DNA from: Pantoea sp. CCBC3-3-1
GTDB lineage: Bacteria; Pseudomonadota; Gammaproteobacteria; Enterobacterales; Enterobacteriaceae
Assembly (NCBI RefSeq): GCF_007981265.1
Contig: NZ_CP034363.1
Coordinates: 930,001-994,000 of the forward strand
DNA length: 64,000 bases
Reading direction: 5' to 3'
Part shown: positions 24,001 through 34,002 of the stretch, one piece after another
Position numbering within the stretch: position 1 is the stretch's first letter
Layout: each line of letters starts with the position of its first letter
Made by a program: the position numbers and the translations under genes
Notes under the pieces: generated by a model
Database searches by the model: none
Seen by the model: the letters and a program-made list of their open reading frames with translations, nothing else
Told to the model about the DNA's origin: nothing

Positions 24001-24578
24001 ATCTGAAAGAGATCGAGCGCTATGTTGGAGGAATGCGCCTGAAAGACATGCACCCGACCGAACGTGGCAAAATGACCATGGCTGTTGGTCTGGTGGTGGC
24101 GGCCCGCGTGATGGTAACAAAACGCGGTAACCGGATTGGTATCTGTACGCTGGACGACCGTTCCGGTCGTCTGGAAGTCATGTTATTCACAGATGCATTA
24201 GACAAGTTCCAGCATTTGCTGGAAAAAGACCGTATCCTGATCGTCAGCGGACAGGTCAGCTTCGATGACTTCAGCGGCGGCCTTAAAATGACCGCTCGCG
24301 ATGTGATGGACATTGATGAAGCTCGCGAAAAATATGCACGCGGGCTTGCTATCTCGCTGACGGACAGGCAAATTGATGACCAGCTTTTAAACCGTCTCCG
24401 TCAATCCCTGGAACCTTATCGTTCGGGGACTATTCCGGTACATCTCTATTATCAGAGAGAAGATGCGCGGGCGAAGTTGCGCTTCGGTGCAGCGTGGCGC
24501 GTATCACCCAGCGATCGTTTATTAAATGAATTGCGATCGCTGATAGGGTCGGAGCAGGTGGAACTGGAGTTTGACTAA
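21096..24578 (+). CDS. dnaE: DNA polymerase III alpha subunit DnaE
   Basis: DnaE is the replicative polymerase catalytic subunit. It has 1160 residues, as in E. coli. An N-terminal PHP domain (about 1-280, [13 protein letters not shown]) is followed by the C-family polymerase core with the metal-binding PDFDVDF motif (about residue 400), then the HhH/fingers region and an OB-fold domain (about 990-1075). An internal beta-clamp motif QADMF is seen near residue 920 ([10 protein letters not shown]). The epsilon partner dnaQ lies about 27 kb away in this window. accA follows 12 nt later. Confidence 0.98.
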   Translation: MAEPRFIHLRVHSDYSMVDGLAKTAPLVKKAASLGMPAIAITDFTNLCGLVKFYGAAHGQGVKPIIGADFNVASEAMGDELSQLTILAADNTGYQNLTLLISRSYQRGYGPAGPVIDRDWLIELNEGLILLSGGRRGDVGQMQLRGNHAQVAECLGFYQQYFPDRYYLELIRTGRPDEESWLHAAVELAVAQGIPVVATNEVCFLEESDFDAHEIRVAIHDGFTLDDPKRPRLYSPQQYLRTEEEMCELFSDIPEALANSVEIAKRCNVTIRLGEYFLPQFPTGEMTTEDFLVMKSKEGLEERLEFLFPDPEVRLQKRPEYDERLDIELNVINQMGFPGYFLIVMEFIQWSKDNDVPVGPGRGSGAGSLVAYALKITDLDPLEFDLLFERFLNPERVSMPDFDVDFCMEKRDLVIEHVAEMYGRKAVSQIITFGTMAAKAVIRDVGRVLGHPYGFVDRISKLVPPDPGMTLEKAFAAEPQLPEIYEADEEVKALIDMARKLEGVTRNAGKHAGGVVIAPTQITDFAPLYCDENGNHPVTQFDKNDVEYAGLVKFDFLGLRTLTIIDWALEMINARRKRQGEAPIDIAAIPLDDKKSFDMLQRSETTAVFQLESRGMKDLIKRLKPDCFEDMIALVALFRPGPLQSGMVDNFIDRKHGREAISYPDIQWQHESLKPVLEPTYGIILYQEQVMQIAQVLAGYSLGGADMLRRAMGKKNPVEMAKQRGGFEDGAKSRGVDGELAIKIFDLVEKFAGYGFNKSHSAAYALVSYQTLWLKAHYPAEFMAAVMTADMDNTEKVVGLVDECWRMGLKVLPPDINSGLYPFHVNDDGEIVYGIGAIKGVGEGPIEAILEARNKDGYFRELFDLCARTETKKLNRRVLEKLIMSGAFDRLGPHRAALMSALNDALKAADQHAKAEAIGQADMFGVLAEAPEQIEQSYADVPRWPEQIQLDGERETLGLYLTGHPINQYLKEIERYVGGMRLKDMHPTERGKMTMAVGLVVAARVMVTKRGNRIGICTLDDRSGRLEVMLFTDALDKFQHLLEKDRILIVSGQVSFDDFSGGLKMTARDVMDIDEAREKYARGLAISLTDRQIDDQLLNRLRQSLEPYRSGTIPVHLYYQREDARAKLRFGAAWRVSPSDRLLNELRSLIGSEQVELEFD

Positions 24579-24590
24579 AACAGGAATATT

Positions 24591-25550
24591 ATGAGTCTTA
24601 ATTACCTGGATTTCGAACAGCCAATCGCAGAACTTGAAGCGAAAATTGATTCGCTGAAGTCGGTTGGCCGTCAGGATGAAAAACTGGATATTAATCTGGA
24701 TGAAGAGATTCAGCGTCTGCGCGAAAAAAGCGTAGAGCTGACGCGGAAGATCTTCGCCGATTTAGGTGCATGGCAGATCGCCCAGCTGGCGCGTCATCCT
24801 TTGCGTCCCTATACGCTGGACTATGTCCGCAACGTGTTTACCGATTTTGACGAGCTGGCAGGCGATCGCGCCTATGCAGATGATAAAGCCATTGTTGGCG
24901 GTATCGCTCGTCTGGAAGGTCGCCCGGTGATGATCATTGGTCATCAGAAGGGTCGCGAAACCAAAGAAAAAATTCGTCGTAACTTCGGTATGCCAGCACC
25001 AGAAGGCTACCGTAAGGCACTGCGTCTGATGGAAATGGCCGAGCGTTTTAACATGCCAATCATCACCTTTATCGATACGCCGGGTGCTTATCCAGGCGTG
25101 GGCGCGGAAGAGCGCGGACAAAGCGAGGCTATCGCACGCAATCTGCGTGAGATGTCTGGCCTGACCGTGCCGGTCATCTGTACCGTTATCGGTGAAGGCG
25201 GCTCCGGCGGCGCGCTGGCTATCGGCGTGGGCGATAAAGTGAACATGCTGCAGTACAGCACCTACTCGGTGATTTCACCGGAAGGCTGTGCGTCGATTCT
25301 GTGGAAAAGCGCTGATAAAGCACCGCTGGCTGCCGAAGCAATGGGCATCATTGCTCCTCGTCTGAAAGAGCTGAAACTGATCGATACGGTGATCCCTGAG
25401 CCACTGGGCGGCGCGCATCGCAACCCGCTGGCAATTGGTGAATCGATGAAAGCGCAGCTGCTGGCCGATCTGGCCGAGCTGGATGTGCTGACCAAAGAAG
25501 AGCTGCTGGATCGTCGTTATCAGCGTCTGATGAGCTACGGCTACGCTTAA
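24591..25550 (+). CDS. accA: Acetyl-CoA carboxylase carboxyltransferase subunit alpha
   Basis: AccA pairs with AccD to transfer the carboxyl from biotin to acetyl-CoA, the committed step of fatty-acid synthesis. It has 319 residues, equal to E. coli. The crotonase-like core contains the oxyanion-hole glycine run [15 protein letters not shown]. It is the last gene of the long plus-strand run and is followed by a terminator-like structure. Confidence 0.98.
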   Translation: MSLNYLDFEQPIAELEAKIDSLKSVGRQDEKLDINLDEEIQRLREKSVELTRKIFADLGAWQIAQLARHPLRPYTLDYVRNVFTDFDELAGDRAYADDKAIVGGIARLEGRPVMIIGHQKGRETKEKIRRNFGMPAPEGYRKALRLMEMAERFNMPIITFIDTPGAYPGVGAEERGQSEAIARNLREMSGLTVPVICTVIGEGGSGGALAIGVGDKVNMLQYSTYSVISPEGCASILWKSADKAPLAAEAMGIIAPRLKELKLIDTVIPEPLGGAHRNPLAIGESMKAQLLADLAELDVLTKEELLDRRYQRLMSYGYA

Positions 25551-25566
25551 GTTTCTCGTACGCCGT

Positions 25567-25645
25567 AAGGCGGATTTTGTTGGGTGTTTCGCTACAGGAT
25601 GTAAGTCCACTGGTGAATGACCTGGCGAAATCCGCCTTTTTTATT
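25567..25645 (+). terminator. Probable terminator after accA (long-loop hairpin)
   Basis: AAGGCGGATTT (25567-25577) pairs perfectly with AAATCCGCCTT (25628-25638), followed by TTTTATT. The 50-nt loop is unusually long. An inner TTTCGC/GCGAAA pairing could shorten it. It probably ends the dnaE-accA transcript. Confidence 0.6.
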
Positions 25646-25770
25646 GCCTGTCGATCTGTAAAAAGCCAGGCAGATCAAATTTTCGGATATTTTTTCTTGC
25701 TCAACATGCCGATGCCGTTTTTGATAACAGCGTGCCCGGATGGGGTACGCTTTTGTTAAAAGGAACAGGT

Positions 25771-25956
25771 ATGGGACATTACGAAATACGGAAATCAACG
25801 AAGCTAACGGATCAGCCCTGGTATTTTGTGCTGGTAGCGAGTAATCACGAAATCATCGCCACCAGCGAGATGTATGCCAGCAAACAAGGCGCGGAGAACG
25901 GAATAAAATCGGTTCGTTCCAATGCGCCTTCACAAGACGTAAGAGATAAGACCTAA
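25771..25956 (+). CDS. Small DUF1508 (YegP-like) protein
   Basis: This 61-residue protein consists of one DUF1508 unit: MGHYEIRKST, a WYFVLVASN segment, then SKQGAENGIKSVRSNA. E. coli YegP carries two such units in about 110 residues, so this is a single-repeat form. The biochemical role of the family is unknown. The chosen ATG has AAAGGAACAG just upstream; the frame could extend 13 codons further but without a ribosome site. It stands alone between accA and ldcC, where E. coli has no gene. Confidence 0.8.
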   Translation: MGHYEIRKSTKLTDQPWYFVLVASNHEIIATSEMYASKQGAENGIKSVRSNAPSQDVRDKT

Positions 25957-26154
25957 GTAAAGCGAGGCGGGGTACCTCCGCCTCTTGCTCCCCGGTAAGG
26001 ATCCACGGCGCTCCGAATGAGATCCACTTTACCGGTGACGACCTTCAGGGCAGGTTTTGACCTGGCCGTACAGCCACCGATCCCGAATTTTTCCCGGCGA
26101 AGCGGCATTATTCGCTATGCTTACTCCTTGCCGTAATTTTACCAGGAGTCAGTA

Positions 26155-28290
26155 TTGAATATTATCGCGATCATGGGGCCGCAGAACGCTTTCTATAAGG
26201 ATGAACCCATCCGTGAACTGGATGGCGCGCTCCGCAGCCAGGGATTCCAGACCATCTACCCAAAAGATGCCAACGATCTGCTGAAGTTAATTGAGCATAA
26301 CCCTCGCATTTGCGGCGTCGTTTTTGACTGGGATGAATACAGCCTGGATCTGTGCAGCGAAATTAATCAGCTGAACGAGTACCTGCCGCTCTACGCCTTT
26401 ATTAACACCCATTCCACCATGGATGTCAGCATCAACGAGATGCGCATGGCAATCTGGTTCTTTGAATATGCTCTGGCGGCCGCCGATGATATCGCCCAGC
26501 GCATCCGTCAGTACACCGATGAATACATCGATACCATTACGCCGCCGCTGACTAAAGCGTTGTTCAGCTATGTCAAAGAGGGTAAATACACCTTCTGTAC
26601 GCCAGGACATATGGCCGGCACCGCCTTTCAGAAAAGCCCGGTGGGCAGCCTGTTTTACGACTTTTATGGGGCGAATACGCTTAAAGCAGACGTTTCCATC
26701 TCCGTAACGGAGCTGGGTTCGCTACTGGATCACACCGGCCCGCATCTTGAAGCTGAAGAGTATGTGGCGCGCACCTTTGGCGCGGAACAGAGCTACATGG
26801 TCACAAACGGCACGTCCACTTCGAATAAAATTGTGGGAATGTATGCCGCAGCGGCGGGAAGCACGGTACTGATCGACCGCAACTGTCATAAGTCACTCAC
26901 GCACTTACTGATGATGAGCGATATCATCCCGATTTGGCTTAAGCCGACCCGTAACGCGCTTGGCATACTCGGTGGTATCCCGAAGCGGGAATTCACAGAA
27001 GAGAGTATCTCGCTCAAGGTTGCCCAAACCGAACGCGCCAGCTGGCCGGTGCATGCGGTGATCACCAACTCGACTTACGATGGCTTGCTCTATAACACGC
27101 AGTACATCAAAGAGACGCTGCCCGTTCCCTCAATCCATTTTGATTCAGCCTGGGTGCCGTATACCAATTTTCACCCAATTTATAACGGCCTCAGCGGCAT
27201 GAGCGGTGAGCGCACGCCGGGTAAAGTCATCTACGAAACGCAGTCAACGCACAAACTTTTGGCTGCCTTCTCCCAGGCTTCACTGATCCACATTAAAGGC
27301 GATTATGACGAGCAAACCTTTAATGAGGCCTACATGATGCATACGACAACTTCGCCCAACTACTCCATCGTGGCGTCGATTGAAACGGCGGCGGCGATGC
27401 TGCGGGGGAATCCGGGCAAACGCCTGATAAATCGTTCTGTAGAACGCGCACTGCATTTCCGCCGGGAAGTTCAGCGTCTGCGGGAAGAGTCGGAAGGGTG
27501 GTTCTTTGATATCTGGCAGCCGGAAGGTGTTGAAGATCCTGAATGCTGGCCGATCCAGCCTGGCGAGGAGTGGCATGGGTTCGCCGATGCCGATGCCGAT
27601 CATATGTATCTGGATCCCATTAAAGTCACCATTCTGACGCCGGGTATGAGCGAGCAGGGGATGATGAGCGAAGAGGGAATTCCGGCTGCGCTGGTGGCGA
27701 AATATCTGGATGAACGCGGCATCGTGGTCGAAAAGACCGGGCCTTATAACCTGCTTTTTCTGTTTAGTATCGGCATCGATAAAACGAAAGCAATGAGCGT
27801 GCTGCGCGGGCTGACTGAGTTTAAGCGTTCTTACGATCTGAATCTGCGGGTAAAAAACATGCTGCCGGATCTCTACGCGGAAGATCCCGATTTTTATCGC
27901 AACATGCGTATTCAGACGCTGGCGCAGGGGATTCATACGCTGATCCGTCAACACGATCTGCCACGACTGATGTTACAGGCTTTCGACACCCTGCCTGAAA
28001 TGAAAATGACGCCGCACCAGATGTTCCAGCAGCAGGTGAAAGGCAATGTGGAAACGGTCGATATCAGCGAGCTGGTTGGGCGGGTTTCAGCCAATATGAT
28101 CCTGCCTTATCCGCCGGGTGTTCCGGTGGTCATGCCTGGTGAGATGATTACCGAAGAGAGCCGCGCGGTATTGGATTTCCTGCTGATGCTCTGCACCATT
28201 GGCCGACATTATCCCGGCTTTGAAACCGATATCCACGGCGCGAAACTGACCGAAGAAGGGCAATATCTGGTGCGCGTTCTAAAAGCGTAG
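26155..28290 (+). CDS. ldcC: Lysine decarboxylase LdcC
   Basis: LdcC is a PLP enzyme converting lysine to cadaverine and CO2. In E. coli it is the constitutive form, as opposed to acid-induced CadA. The protein is 711 residues (E. coli 713) and starts at TTG, with AGGAG 8 nt upstream. It has an N-terminal wing domain (1-130), a fold-type I PLP domain with Lys367 in STHKLLAAFSQ, and a C-terminal domain. Many surface substitutions separate it from E. coli LdcC. No cadB-like antiporter is adjacent, which favours ldcC over cadA. Confidence 0.92.
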   Translation: MNIIAIMGPQNAFYKDEPIRELDGALRSQGFQTIYPKDANDLLKLIEHNPRICGVVFDWDEYSLDLCSEINQLNEYLPLYAFINTHSTMDVSINEMRMAIWFFEYALAAADDIAQRIRQYTDEYIDTITPPLTKALFSYVKEGKYTFCTPGHMAGTAFQKSPVGSLFYDFYGANTLKADVSISVTELGSLLDHTGPHLEAEEYVARTFGAEQSYMVTNGTSTSNKIVGMYAAAAGSTVLIDRNCHKSLTHLLMMSDIIPIWLKPTRNALGILGGIPKREFTEESISLKVAQTERASWPVHAVITNSTYDGLLYNTQYIKETLPVPSIHFDSAWVPYTNFHPIYNGLSGMSGERTPGKVIYETQSTHKLLAAFSQASLIHIKGDYDEQTFNEAYMMHTTTSPNYSIVASIETAAAMLRGNPGKRLINRSVERALHFRREVQRLREESEGWFFDIWQPEGVEDPECWPIQPGEEWHGFADADADHMYLDPIKVTILTPGMSEQGMMSEEGIPAALVAKYLDERGIVVEKTGPYNLLFLFSIGIDKTKAMSVLRGLTEFKRSYDLNLRVKNMLPDLYAEDPDFYRNMRIQTLAQGIHTLIRQHDLPRLMLQAFDTLPEMKMTPHQMFQQQVKGNVETVDISELVGRVSANMILPYPPGVPVVMPGEMITEESRAVLDFLLMLCTIGRHYPGFETDIHGAKLTEEGQYLVRVLKA

Positions 28291-28362
28291 TTCCTTCTGC
28301 TATTGTCGGCGACGGCGACTCTGCGTAAGGTAGCGCAGGGAAGCAATCATTGAGGAATCACC

Positions 28363-28752
28363 ATGTTAGGTATTAAGCAGGTTCACCACATCGCTATTAT
28401 TGCCAGCCGCTATGAGACCAGTAAGGCGTTTTACTGCGACGTTCTGGGCTTTACGCTGATGGGCGAAGTGTATCGGGAACAGCGGGATTCATGGAAAGGC
28501 GATCTGGCACTGAACGGCCAGTACACCATTGAGCTGTTTTCCTTTCCGTTTCCGCCCGCCCGGACAAACAATCCTGAAGCCTGTGGCCTGCGTCATCTGG
28601 CGTTTAGCGTCGCCGATATTGATGCCGCTAAAGCGCATCTGGAAGAGAAAGGTGTGGTTTGCGAAGCCATTCGCGTCGATCCGGTAACGGACAAGCGCTT
28701 TACCTTCTTCTTTGATCCGGATGGTTTGCCGCTGGAGCTCTATCAGGCGTAA
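28363..28752 (+). CDS. yaeR: VOC family protein YaeR
   Basis: A 129-residue single VOC (glyoxalase/bleomycin-resistance) domain protein, the same length as E. coli YaeR, located between ldcC and tilS as in E. coli. Metal-ligand-type residues are visible: H7 or H8 near the start (KQVHHIAI), E in TIELFSF, H in LRHLAFSV and E in LPLELYQA. The substrate is not established; a glyoxalase I-like activity is often inferred. Confidence 0.92.
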   Translation: MLGIKQVHHIAIIASRYETSKAFYCDVLGFTLMGEVYREQRDSWKGDLALNGQYTIELFSFPFPPARTNNPEACGLRHLAFSVADIDAAKAHLEEKGVVCEAIRVDPVTDKRFTFFFDPDGLPLELYQA

Positions 28753-28765
28753 AATAGCGCCTTAT

Positions 28766-28791
28766 CGATCCGGCCGATGATGGCCGGATCG
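28766..28791. repeat. Perfect hairpin between yaeR and tilS
   Basis: A 10-bp perfect inverted repeat (CGATCCGGCC / GGCCGGATCG) encloses a 6-nt loop. No T run follows on either side, so it may stabilise mRNA ends or be a weak terminator rather than a classical one. Confidence 0.5.
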
Positions 28792-28810
28792 CCTCAGCCG
28801 CGGAACGATC

Positions 28811-30163
28811 ATGTCACTGCTTCATCTTCAACAGCATCTTGTCGGGCAGAAACGCCTGCTGGTAGCCTACAGCGGCGGGCTGGACTCCAGCGTATTGCTG
28901 CATCAGCTGGTCTGCTTGCGCCAGTCCGATCCGCGCCTGCATCTGCGGGCAATTCATATCCACCATGGCCTGAATCCGCTGGCGGAGAGTTGGGTTGCCC
29001 ACTGTCAGCAACAGTGCGCCGAATGGCAGGTTCCTCTTACCGTGCTCAGAGTCAGCGTGGACGGACGCAAAAAAGGTATCGAAGCGGCAGCCAGAGAGGC
29101 TCGCTACCAGGCATTTCGCTGCCATTTGCAGGATGGCGAAAGCCTGGTGACTGCCCAGCATCTGGACGATCAGTGCGAAACTCTGCTGCTGGCGTTAAAA
29201 AGGGGAAGCGGTCCGGCGGGCCTGGCGGGCATGCCGTCGGTCGCCCGGTCGGGAACATATCAGCATCTGCGGCCCTTGCTTTCGCAAACCCGGCACCAGC
29301 TGGAAAGCTGGGCCGCGGAATACGCTTTGCGGTGGATCGAGGACGACAGCAATCAGGACACGCGTTACGACCGTAATTTCCTGCGCCAGACAATTATTCC
29401 ACAGCTGAGCCTGCGCTGGCCGCACTTCTCCCAGGCGGTTTCCCGTAGCGCCGCGCTGTGTGGCGAGCAGGAGCAACTGCTGGATGAGCTGCTGGCCGAG
29501 TCGCTGGCCGAGCTGCTGGACGATCGGGGCGCGCTGGCCATTGCGCCGCTGGAAAAGATGAGTGAAGCGAGGCGAGGCGCACTGCTGCGCCGCTGGGTCA
29601 GGCACCATCAGGGGCTGATGCCAGCAAAAGATGCGCTCTCGCGGATATGGCGGGAAGTTGCCTGTAGCCGTGAAGATGCGGAGCCGCGTTTGCAGCTTGG
29701 CAACGTTGAGGTGCGTCGTTTTCGCCAGCGGCTCTACTGGCTGGCAATAACCGAGCCGGTGCGCGATAAAATCATCGACTGGCCTTTGTCGGAAACCTCG
29801 CTGGCGTTGCCTGCGCAGATGGGCAAGCTGGTTCGTTGGGATAAAAGCGCTGGCGATCGGACAACAACGCGTAATGAGCCTGTCTGTACAGATACGATTC
29901 GAGCACCTGTTGCCGGAGAAACCGTCAGTATCCGCTTTCAGGCGCAGGGAAAATTGCATATTGTTGGCCGTGTCGGCAGCCGGCCGCTCAAAAAACTCTG
30001 GCAGGAACTGGGTGTTCCGCCATGGCTGCGTGAGCGTACGCCACTTATTTTTTATGGCGATCGCCTGATCGCCGCACTGGGCGTCTTCGTTACCCGTGAA
30101 GGCGATCCTTCTGAACAACCTTGCTGGCAAGTTTGCTGGCAACATAACGAGCAAGCGTCATGA
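28811..30163 (+). CDS. tilS: tRNA(Ile)-lysidine synthetase TilS
   Basis: TilS attaches lysine to C34 of the CAU-anticodon tRNA-Ile so that it reads AUA. It is essential. The protein is 450 residues (E. coli 432). The N-type ATP pyrophosphatase P-loop SGGLDSS is at residues 21-27. The central TilS substrate-binding domain (about 250-320) and C-terminal TilS_C domain (about 370-445, LKKLWQELGVPPWLRERTPL) are both present. Its TGA overlaps the ATG of the downstream cytochrome c (ATGA). Confidence 0.96.
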   Translation: MSLLHLQQHLVGQKRLLVAYSGGLDSSVLLHQLVCLRQSDPRLHLRAIHIHHGLNPLAESWVAHCQQQCAEWQVPLTVLRVSVDGRKKGIEAAAREARYQAFRCHLQDGESLVTAQHLDDQCETLLLALKRGSGPAGLAGMPSVARSGTYQHLRPLLSQTRHQLESWAAEYALRWIEDDSNQDTRYDRNFLRQTIIPQLSLRWPHFSQAVSRSAALCGEQEQLLDELLAESLAELLDDRGALAIAPLEKMSEARRGALLRRWVRHHQGLMPAKDALSRIWREVACSREDAEPRLQLGNVEVRRFRQRLYWLAITEPVRDKIIDWPLSETSLALPAQMGKLVRWDKSAGDRTTTRNEPVCTDTIRAPVAGETVSIRFQAQGKLHIVGRVGSRPLKKLWQELGVPPWLRERTPLIFYGDRLIAALGVFVTREGDPSEQPCWQVCWQHNEQAS

Positions 30164-30471
30164 AATATATAACAGGGCCGCTGCTACTGCTGGCGGTAAT
30201 AAGTCTGCCGGTACTGGCAGAGGGCAATGTGCAGGCTGGCCAACAGAAAGCCGCAAGCTGTCAGGGATGTCATGGTAAGGAGGGTAAAGCATCGGTTGGC
30301 CTTTATCCCAATCTGGCCGGGCAGAATGCTGCCTATCTGGAACAGGCATTACATGCTTATAAAAAAGGGGAGCGCAGCGCGGGTCAGGCGGCCGTAATGA
30401 ATGCCTTTGTAGCAGGATTAAGCGATGAAGATATGGCGGATTTGTCGGCTTACTATGCCAGCCTGAAGTGA
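30160..30471 (+). CDS. Small periplasmic class I cytochrome c
   Basis: This 103-residue protein has a signal peptide (about 1-20, ending VLA). It has one heme c site CQGCH (C34, C37, H38) and a likely axial methionine in VMNAFVAGLSDED, the usual class I arrangement. It should be exported and need the Ccm system for heme attachment. The electron partner is unknown. Translation appears coupled to tilS by a 4-nt overlap. E. coli has no gene here. It faces rof with a hairpin between their ends. Confidence 0.85.
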   Translation: MKYITGPLLLLAVISLPVLAEGNVQAGQQKAASCQGCHGKEGKASVGLYPNLAGQNAAYLEQALHAYKKGERSAGQAAVMNAFVAGLSDEDMADLSAYYASLK

Positions 30472-30477
30472 GATAAG

Positions 30478-30497
30478 GGGCGGAATTGCTTCCGCCC
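30478..30497. terminator. Hairpin between convergent cytochrome c and rof genes
   Basis: The perfect stem GGGCGGAA / TTCCGCCC with the loop TTGC lies in the 33-bp gap between the two stops. It has no T tract, so intrinsic termination is uncertain. Confidence 0.4.
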
Positions 30498-30504
30498 ATG
30501 ACGG

Positions 30505-30768
30505 TTAATCAGATTCGCTGACAACGACAGTACCCAACTCAGGATGGGTGAAGCTGGCTATATGGTCCAGGCGGAGTTCGCGCGTTTCACCGGACAGATC
30601 GACAGCCAGATACTCCACGTTTTTGCGTGACACCATATCCAGCGCCCGTGCTTTCAGCTGCTCGCCGTTTTTCAGTGCCAGCGCCAGCGTCCACTGTTTT
30701 TGACAGGCGAGTTCCAGGTTGTCGTAATCATCGCAGTTGATCGGTTTGTAGGCTTCATTCGTCAACAT
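30505..30768 (-). CDS. rof: Rho-binding antiterminator Rof
   Basis: Rof (YaeO) binds transcription terminator Rho and blocks its RNA binding. The 87-residue protein (E. coli 84-86) has the conserved N-terminal [17 protein letters not shown] and central [22 protein letters not shown] of the Sm-like fold. It overlaps yaeP by 14 nt on the minus strand, so they are co-transcribed. Confidence 0.94.
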   Translation of the reverse strand: MLTNEAYKPINCDDYDNLELACQKQWTLALALKNGEQLKARALDMVSRKNVEYLAVDLSGETRELRLDHIASFTHPELGTVVVSESD

Positions 30769-30958
30769 AATCGCTCACCAATAAGTTTGCAGCAGCGTAA
30801 GCTGCCTGTTCCCTGATTGAAGAGTGTAGCTCAGGATTTGCGGCTACCTCGTTCAATACTTTCAAAACGCAGGCTATTGCGTCCGGCACGTATCCCAGGT
30901 CACCGCTGCCGATTTCGGCATACTTGCGGCGAACTAATTCACAGTAATCCACATGCAC
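30755..30958 (-). CDS. yaeP: YaeP, UPF0253 family protein
   Basis: This 67-residue protein (E. coli 66) is an all-helical UPF0253 member with a conserved C terminus [16 protein letters not shown]. Function is unknown. It is first in a two-gene unit with rof, as in E. coli, which hints at a link to Rho control. No convincing ribosome site is visible before the ATG chosen. Confidence 0.9.
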   Translation of the reverse strand: MHVDYCELVRRKYAEIGSGDLGYVPDAIACVLKVLNEVAANPELHSSIREQAAYAAANLLVSDYVDE

Positions 30959-31081
30959 CTCAAGCGTTTTCTTTGGCGATTTAACGACTATAACACAGGA
31001 TTTTGCGTGAAATCAGCTTGTCGAAGGGTGATTTGCTGTGTCAACAGGTTACAATGACCGCCGATAATTTTAAGGATCTCT

Positions 31082-31636
31082 ATGGCACTCAAAGCGACCA
31101 TCTATAAAGCAACGGTGAACGTTGCCGATATGGACAGAAATGTGTTTATCGACAGCAATCTGACGCTGGCTCGTCATCCTTCCGAAACGGAAGAGCGGCT
31201 GATGCTGCGGCTGGTGGCGTGGCTGGTTAATGCGCATGAACGTCTGGTCTTCACTCGTGGCTTAAGCGCGGAAGACGAGCCGGAAATCTGGCTGATGAAC
31301 GACCATAACGGTATTGAAGTCTGGGTGGAGCTTGGCCTGCCGGACGAACGTCGGGTCAAAAAAGCCTGTAACCGCTCCGCCAGCGTTTATCTCTACTGTT
31401 ATAACGCGCGTGCCGCGCAAATCTGGTGGCAGCAGAATCAAAATAAACTGGCCCAGCAGGATAACCTGACCGTACGTTTCATTGATGACGAGCAGCTGAA
31501 AGCATTGACGCAGCTGGCTTCGCGCTCGATGAATCTACAGGCAACCATGCAGGACGGTACGCTCTGGCTCTCTGATGAGCAGAACCATATTGAGCTGCGC
31601 TTTACCGACTGGCTGATTAACGGCAAGCTGGCATGA
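31082..31636 (+). CDS. yaeQ: YaeQ family protein
   Basis: A 184-residue protein (E. coli 181) of the YaeQ family, which adopts a PD-(D/E)XK nuclease-like fold but has no demonstrated nuclease activity. E. coli YaeQ was reported as a suppressor of hemolysin defects in rfaH mutants. Conserved pieces are [37 protein letters not shown] and DEPEIWLMN. It ends with an overlap onto arfB (ATGA). Confidence 0.94.
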   Translation: MALKATIYKATVNVADMDRNVFIDSNLTLARHPSETEERLMLRLVAWLVNAHERLVFTRGLSAEDEPEIWLMNDHNGIEVWVELGLPDERRVKKACNRSASVYLYCYNARAAQIWWQQNQNKLAQQDNLTVRFIDDEQLKALTQLASRSMNLQATMQDGTLWLSDEQNHIELRFTDWLINGKLA

Positions 31637-32055
31637 TTGTGCTGTCACGCAATGCCACCATTCAGGACAGCGAGCTGGACATTACGGCGATCAGAGCGCA
31701 GGGAAATGGCGGTCAAAACGTTAACAAAAGCTCTACGGCGATCCATCTCAGGTTTGATATCCGTGCCTCAAGCCTGCCGGAATTTTACAAAGAGCGTTTG
31801 CTCGCCGCCAGCCATCATTTAATCACCCCGGAAGGGATAGTGATTATCAAAGCGCAGGAATACCGTAGTCAGGAAATGAATCGCGAAGCGGCGCTAAAGC
31901 GGCTGGAAAATCTGATTCAGGAACTGACGGTGGTGGAGAAAACCCGACGGGCCACACGGCCAACGCTGGCCTCGAAAAAACGGCGTCTGGAAGGGAAAGC
32001 GCGCAAGGCATCGACCAAGGCGATGCGGGGGAAAATGCGGGGCGTGCAGGACTAA
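31633..32055 (+). CDS. arfB: Alternative ribosome-rescue factor ArfB (YaeJ)
   Basis: ArfB is a codon-independent peptidyl-tRNA hydrolase that rescues ribosomes stalled at mRNA ends. At 140 residues it equals E. coli YaeJ. The catalytic GGQ is at residues 26-28 ([14 protein letters not shown]). The basic C-terminal tail (about 103-140, rich in Lys and Arg) that enters the empty mRNA channel is intact. It is translationally coupled to yaeQ. The next E. coli genes, nlpE and yaeF, are missing here. Confidence 0.96.
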   Translation: MIVLSRNATIQDSELDITAIRAQGNGGQNVNKSSTAIHLRFDIRASSLPEFYKERLLAASHHLITPEGIVIIKAQEYRSQEMNREAALKRLENLIQELTVVEKTRRATRPTLASKKRRLEGKARKASTKAMRGKMRGVQD

Positions 32056-32148
32056 TCTGCTGGCGGTCGGTTCGGGTGTAAGGAAACAGGCAGGGAAGGC
32101 TCATGCTGAACCAGCGGATGTGACTCGCCACATCAGAACGTTAAAGCA

Positions 32149-32169
32149 GCGGCGGACTTCGTCCGCCGC
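32149..32169 (-). terminator. Hairpin between convergent arfB and proS
   Basis: A perfect 9-bp stem GCGGCGGAC / GTCCGCCGC with a 3-nt loop. On the minus strand it lies just after the proS stop and is followed by TGCTTTAA, a weak T tract. Confidence 0.5.
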
Positions 32170-32176
32170 CCTGGCG

Positions 32177-33895
32177 TTAACCTTTGATTTCGCTTACCAG
32201 GAAATCGAGGATTTCACCGGTTTTAATCATGCGTTTTTCACCTGCGCGACGAGATTTGTACTCAATCTCTTCGCTGTCGAGGTTACGATCGCCGATTACG
32301 ATGGTGTGCGGCACGCCAATCAATTCCATATCGGCAAACATCACGCCTGGGCGCTCTTTACGATCGTCCAGAATGACCTCAATCCCTTTAGCACGGAGCT
32401 GTTCATACAGCGCTTCTGCCAGCTCTTTCACGCGGAAAGATTTGTGCATATTCATCGGCAGGATGGCAACCTGGAACGGTGCCAGCGCGTCAGGCCAGAT
32501 AATACCGCGGTCGTCATGGTTCTGCTCGATTGCTGCGGCCACGATACGGGTGATACCAATTCCGTAGCAGCCCATCGTCAGCGTCTGATTGCGGCCATCT
32601 TCACCCTGAACCGAGGCTTTCATCGCTTCGGAATACTTGGTGCCGAGCTGGAAGATATGTCCCACTTCGATACCGCGTTTGATCAGCAGCGTACCTTTAC
32701 CATCCGGGCTGGCGTCGCCTTCCACAACGTTGCGAATATCGGCCACGCGCGGTAGCGGCAGATCGCGCTGCCAGTTGATGTTGATGAGATGCTTGTCGTC
32801 TTTGTTCGCGCCCGCGCAGAAATCGCTCATGGCGGCAACGGTACGATCAACCACCACGGGCAGCGTCAGACCAACCGGGCCCAGAGAGCCAGGACCCGCG
32901 CCCAGTGCGGCACGGATCTCTTCTTCGGTCGCAAAAGTCAGTGGCGCAGCAACGATATCGATTTTTTCAGCTTTCACTTCGTTCAACGCGTGATCGCCAC
33001 GAACCACCAGGGCAACCAGTGAATGGCCGCTCTCTTCGGTCGCTTTAACCAGCAGCGTTTTAACGGTTTTTTCAATCGGCAGTTTGAACTGCTCGACCAG
33101 CGCCGCGATGGTTTTGGCGTTCGGCGTATCGATTTCGCTCATTGGCTGAGTCGCATCGGCACGCACGCCCGCTGGTGCAACCGCTTCTGCCAGCTCCATA
33201 TTGGCCGCGTAGTCAGATTCGGTAGAGAAGATGATGTCATCTTCACCGCTCTGTGCCAGCACCTGGAACTCATGAGATGCGCTGCCGCCGATTGAGCCGG
33301 TATCGGCCTGAACAGCACGGAAATCCAGGCCCATACGGTTAAAGCACTGGCTGTAGGCGCGGTACATATCATCATAAGTCGCCTGCAGAGATTCCTGCGA
33401 GGTATGGAACGAGTAGGCGTCCTTCATGATGAACTCACGTGAACGCATAACGCCAAAGCGAGGGCGAACTTCGTCACGGAATTTCGTCTGGATCTGGAAA
33501 ACGTTCAGCGGCAGCTGCTTGTAAGAACTCAGCTCGTTACGGATCAGGTCGGTGACCACTTCTTCGTGCGTGGGACCTAACACAAAAGGACGGTCGCCGC
33601 GATCGGTAATACGCAGCAGTTCAGGGCCATACTGCTCCCAGCGTCCGCTTTCCTGCCACAGATCGGCAGGCTGCACTACCGGCATGGAAATCTCGATAGC
33701 ACCGGCGTTGGTCATCTCTTCACGCACGATGTTTTCAACTTTTTTCAGTACGCGCAGGCCAGTGGGTAGCCAGGTGTACAGACCGGAGGCCAGTTTACGG
33801 ATCATCCCGGCGCGCAGCATCAGCTGGTGGCTGATGACTTCGGCGTCGGCAGGCGTCTCCTTCTGAGTGGAGAGCAGATATTGAGTAGTACGCAT
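32177..33895 (-). CDS. proS: Prolyl-tRNA synthetase
   Basis: A bacterial-type class II ProRS of 572 residues, as in E. coli. It has the N-terminal catalytic domain with motifs 1 and 2 (for example [14 protein letters not shown]), the YbaK-like editing insertion (about 224-407) that clears mischarged alanine, and the C-terminal anticodon-binding domain (about 475-570). It is a single gene, with trmO-rcsF upstream on the same strand. Confidence 0.98.
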   Translation of the reverse strand: MRTTQYLLSTQKETPADAEVISHQLMLRAGMIRKLASGLYTWLPTGLRVLKKVENIVREEMTNAGAIEISMPVVQPADLWQESGRWEQYGPELLRITDRGDRPFVLGPTHEEVVTDLIRNELSSYKQLPLNVFQIQTKFRDEVRPRFGVMRSREFIMKDAYSFHTSQESLQATYDDMYRAYSQCFNRMGLDFRAVQADTGSIGGSASHEFQVLAQSGEDDIIFSTESDYAANMELAEAVAPAGVRADATQPMSEIDTPNAKTIAALVEQFKLPIEKTVKTLLVKATEESGHSLVALVVRGDHALNEVKAEKIDIVAAPLTFATEEEIRAALGAGPGSLGPVGLTLPVVVDRTVAAMSDFCAGANKDDKHLININWQRDLPLPRVADIRNVVEGDASPDGKGTLLIKRGIEVGHIFQLGTKYSEAMKASVQGEDGRNQTLTMGCYGIGITRIVAAAIEQNHDDRGIIWPDALAPFQVAILPMNMHKSFRVKELAEALYEQLRAKGIEVILDDRKERPGVMFADMELIGVPHTIVIGDRNLDSEEIEYKSRRAGEKRMIKTGEILDFLVSEIKG

Positions 33896-34002
33896 GAGTT
33901 ACGATTCCAGTTAAGCAAAACGCTTACATTAAGCCAGGCAAAAAATTGCTGGCGGCTAGTGTACCAGCGTGTTCAGAGTCTCAAAAGATGCCGGGACAGA
34001 AA

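Noticed and set aside
28777..29376. 199-codon plus-strand frame overlapping yaeR end and tilS
   Set aside because: Out of frame with tilS and rich in Gly, Ser, Ala and Arg, as expected for a shifted frame of G+C-rich coding DNA.
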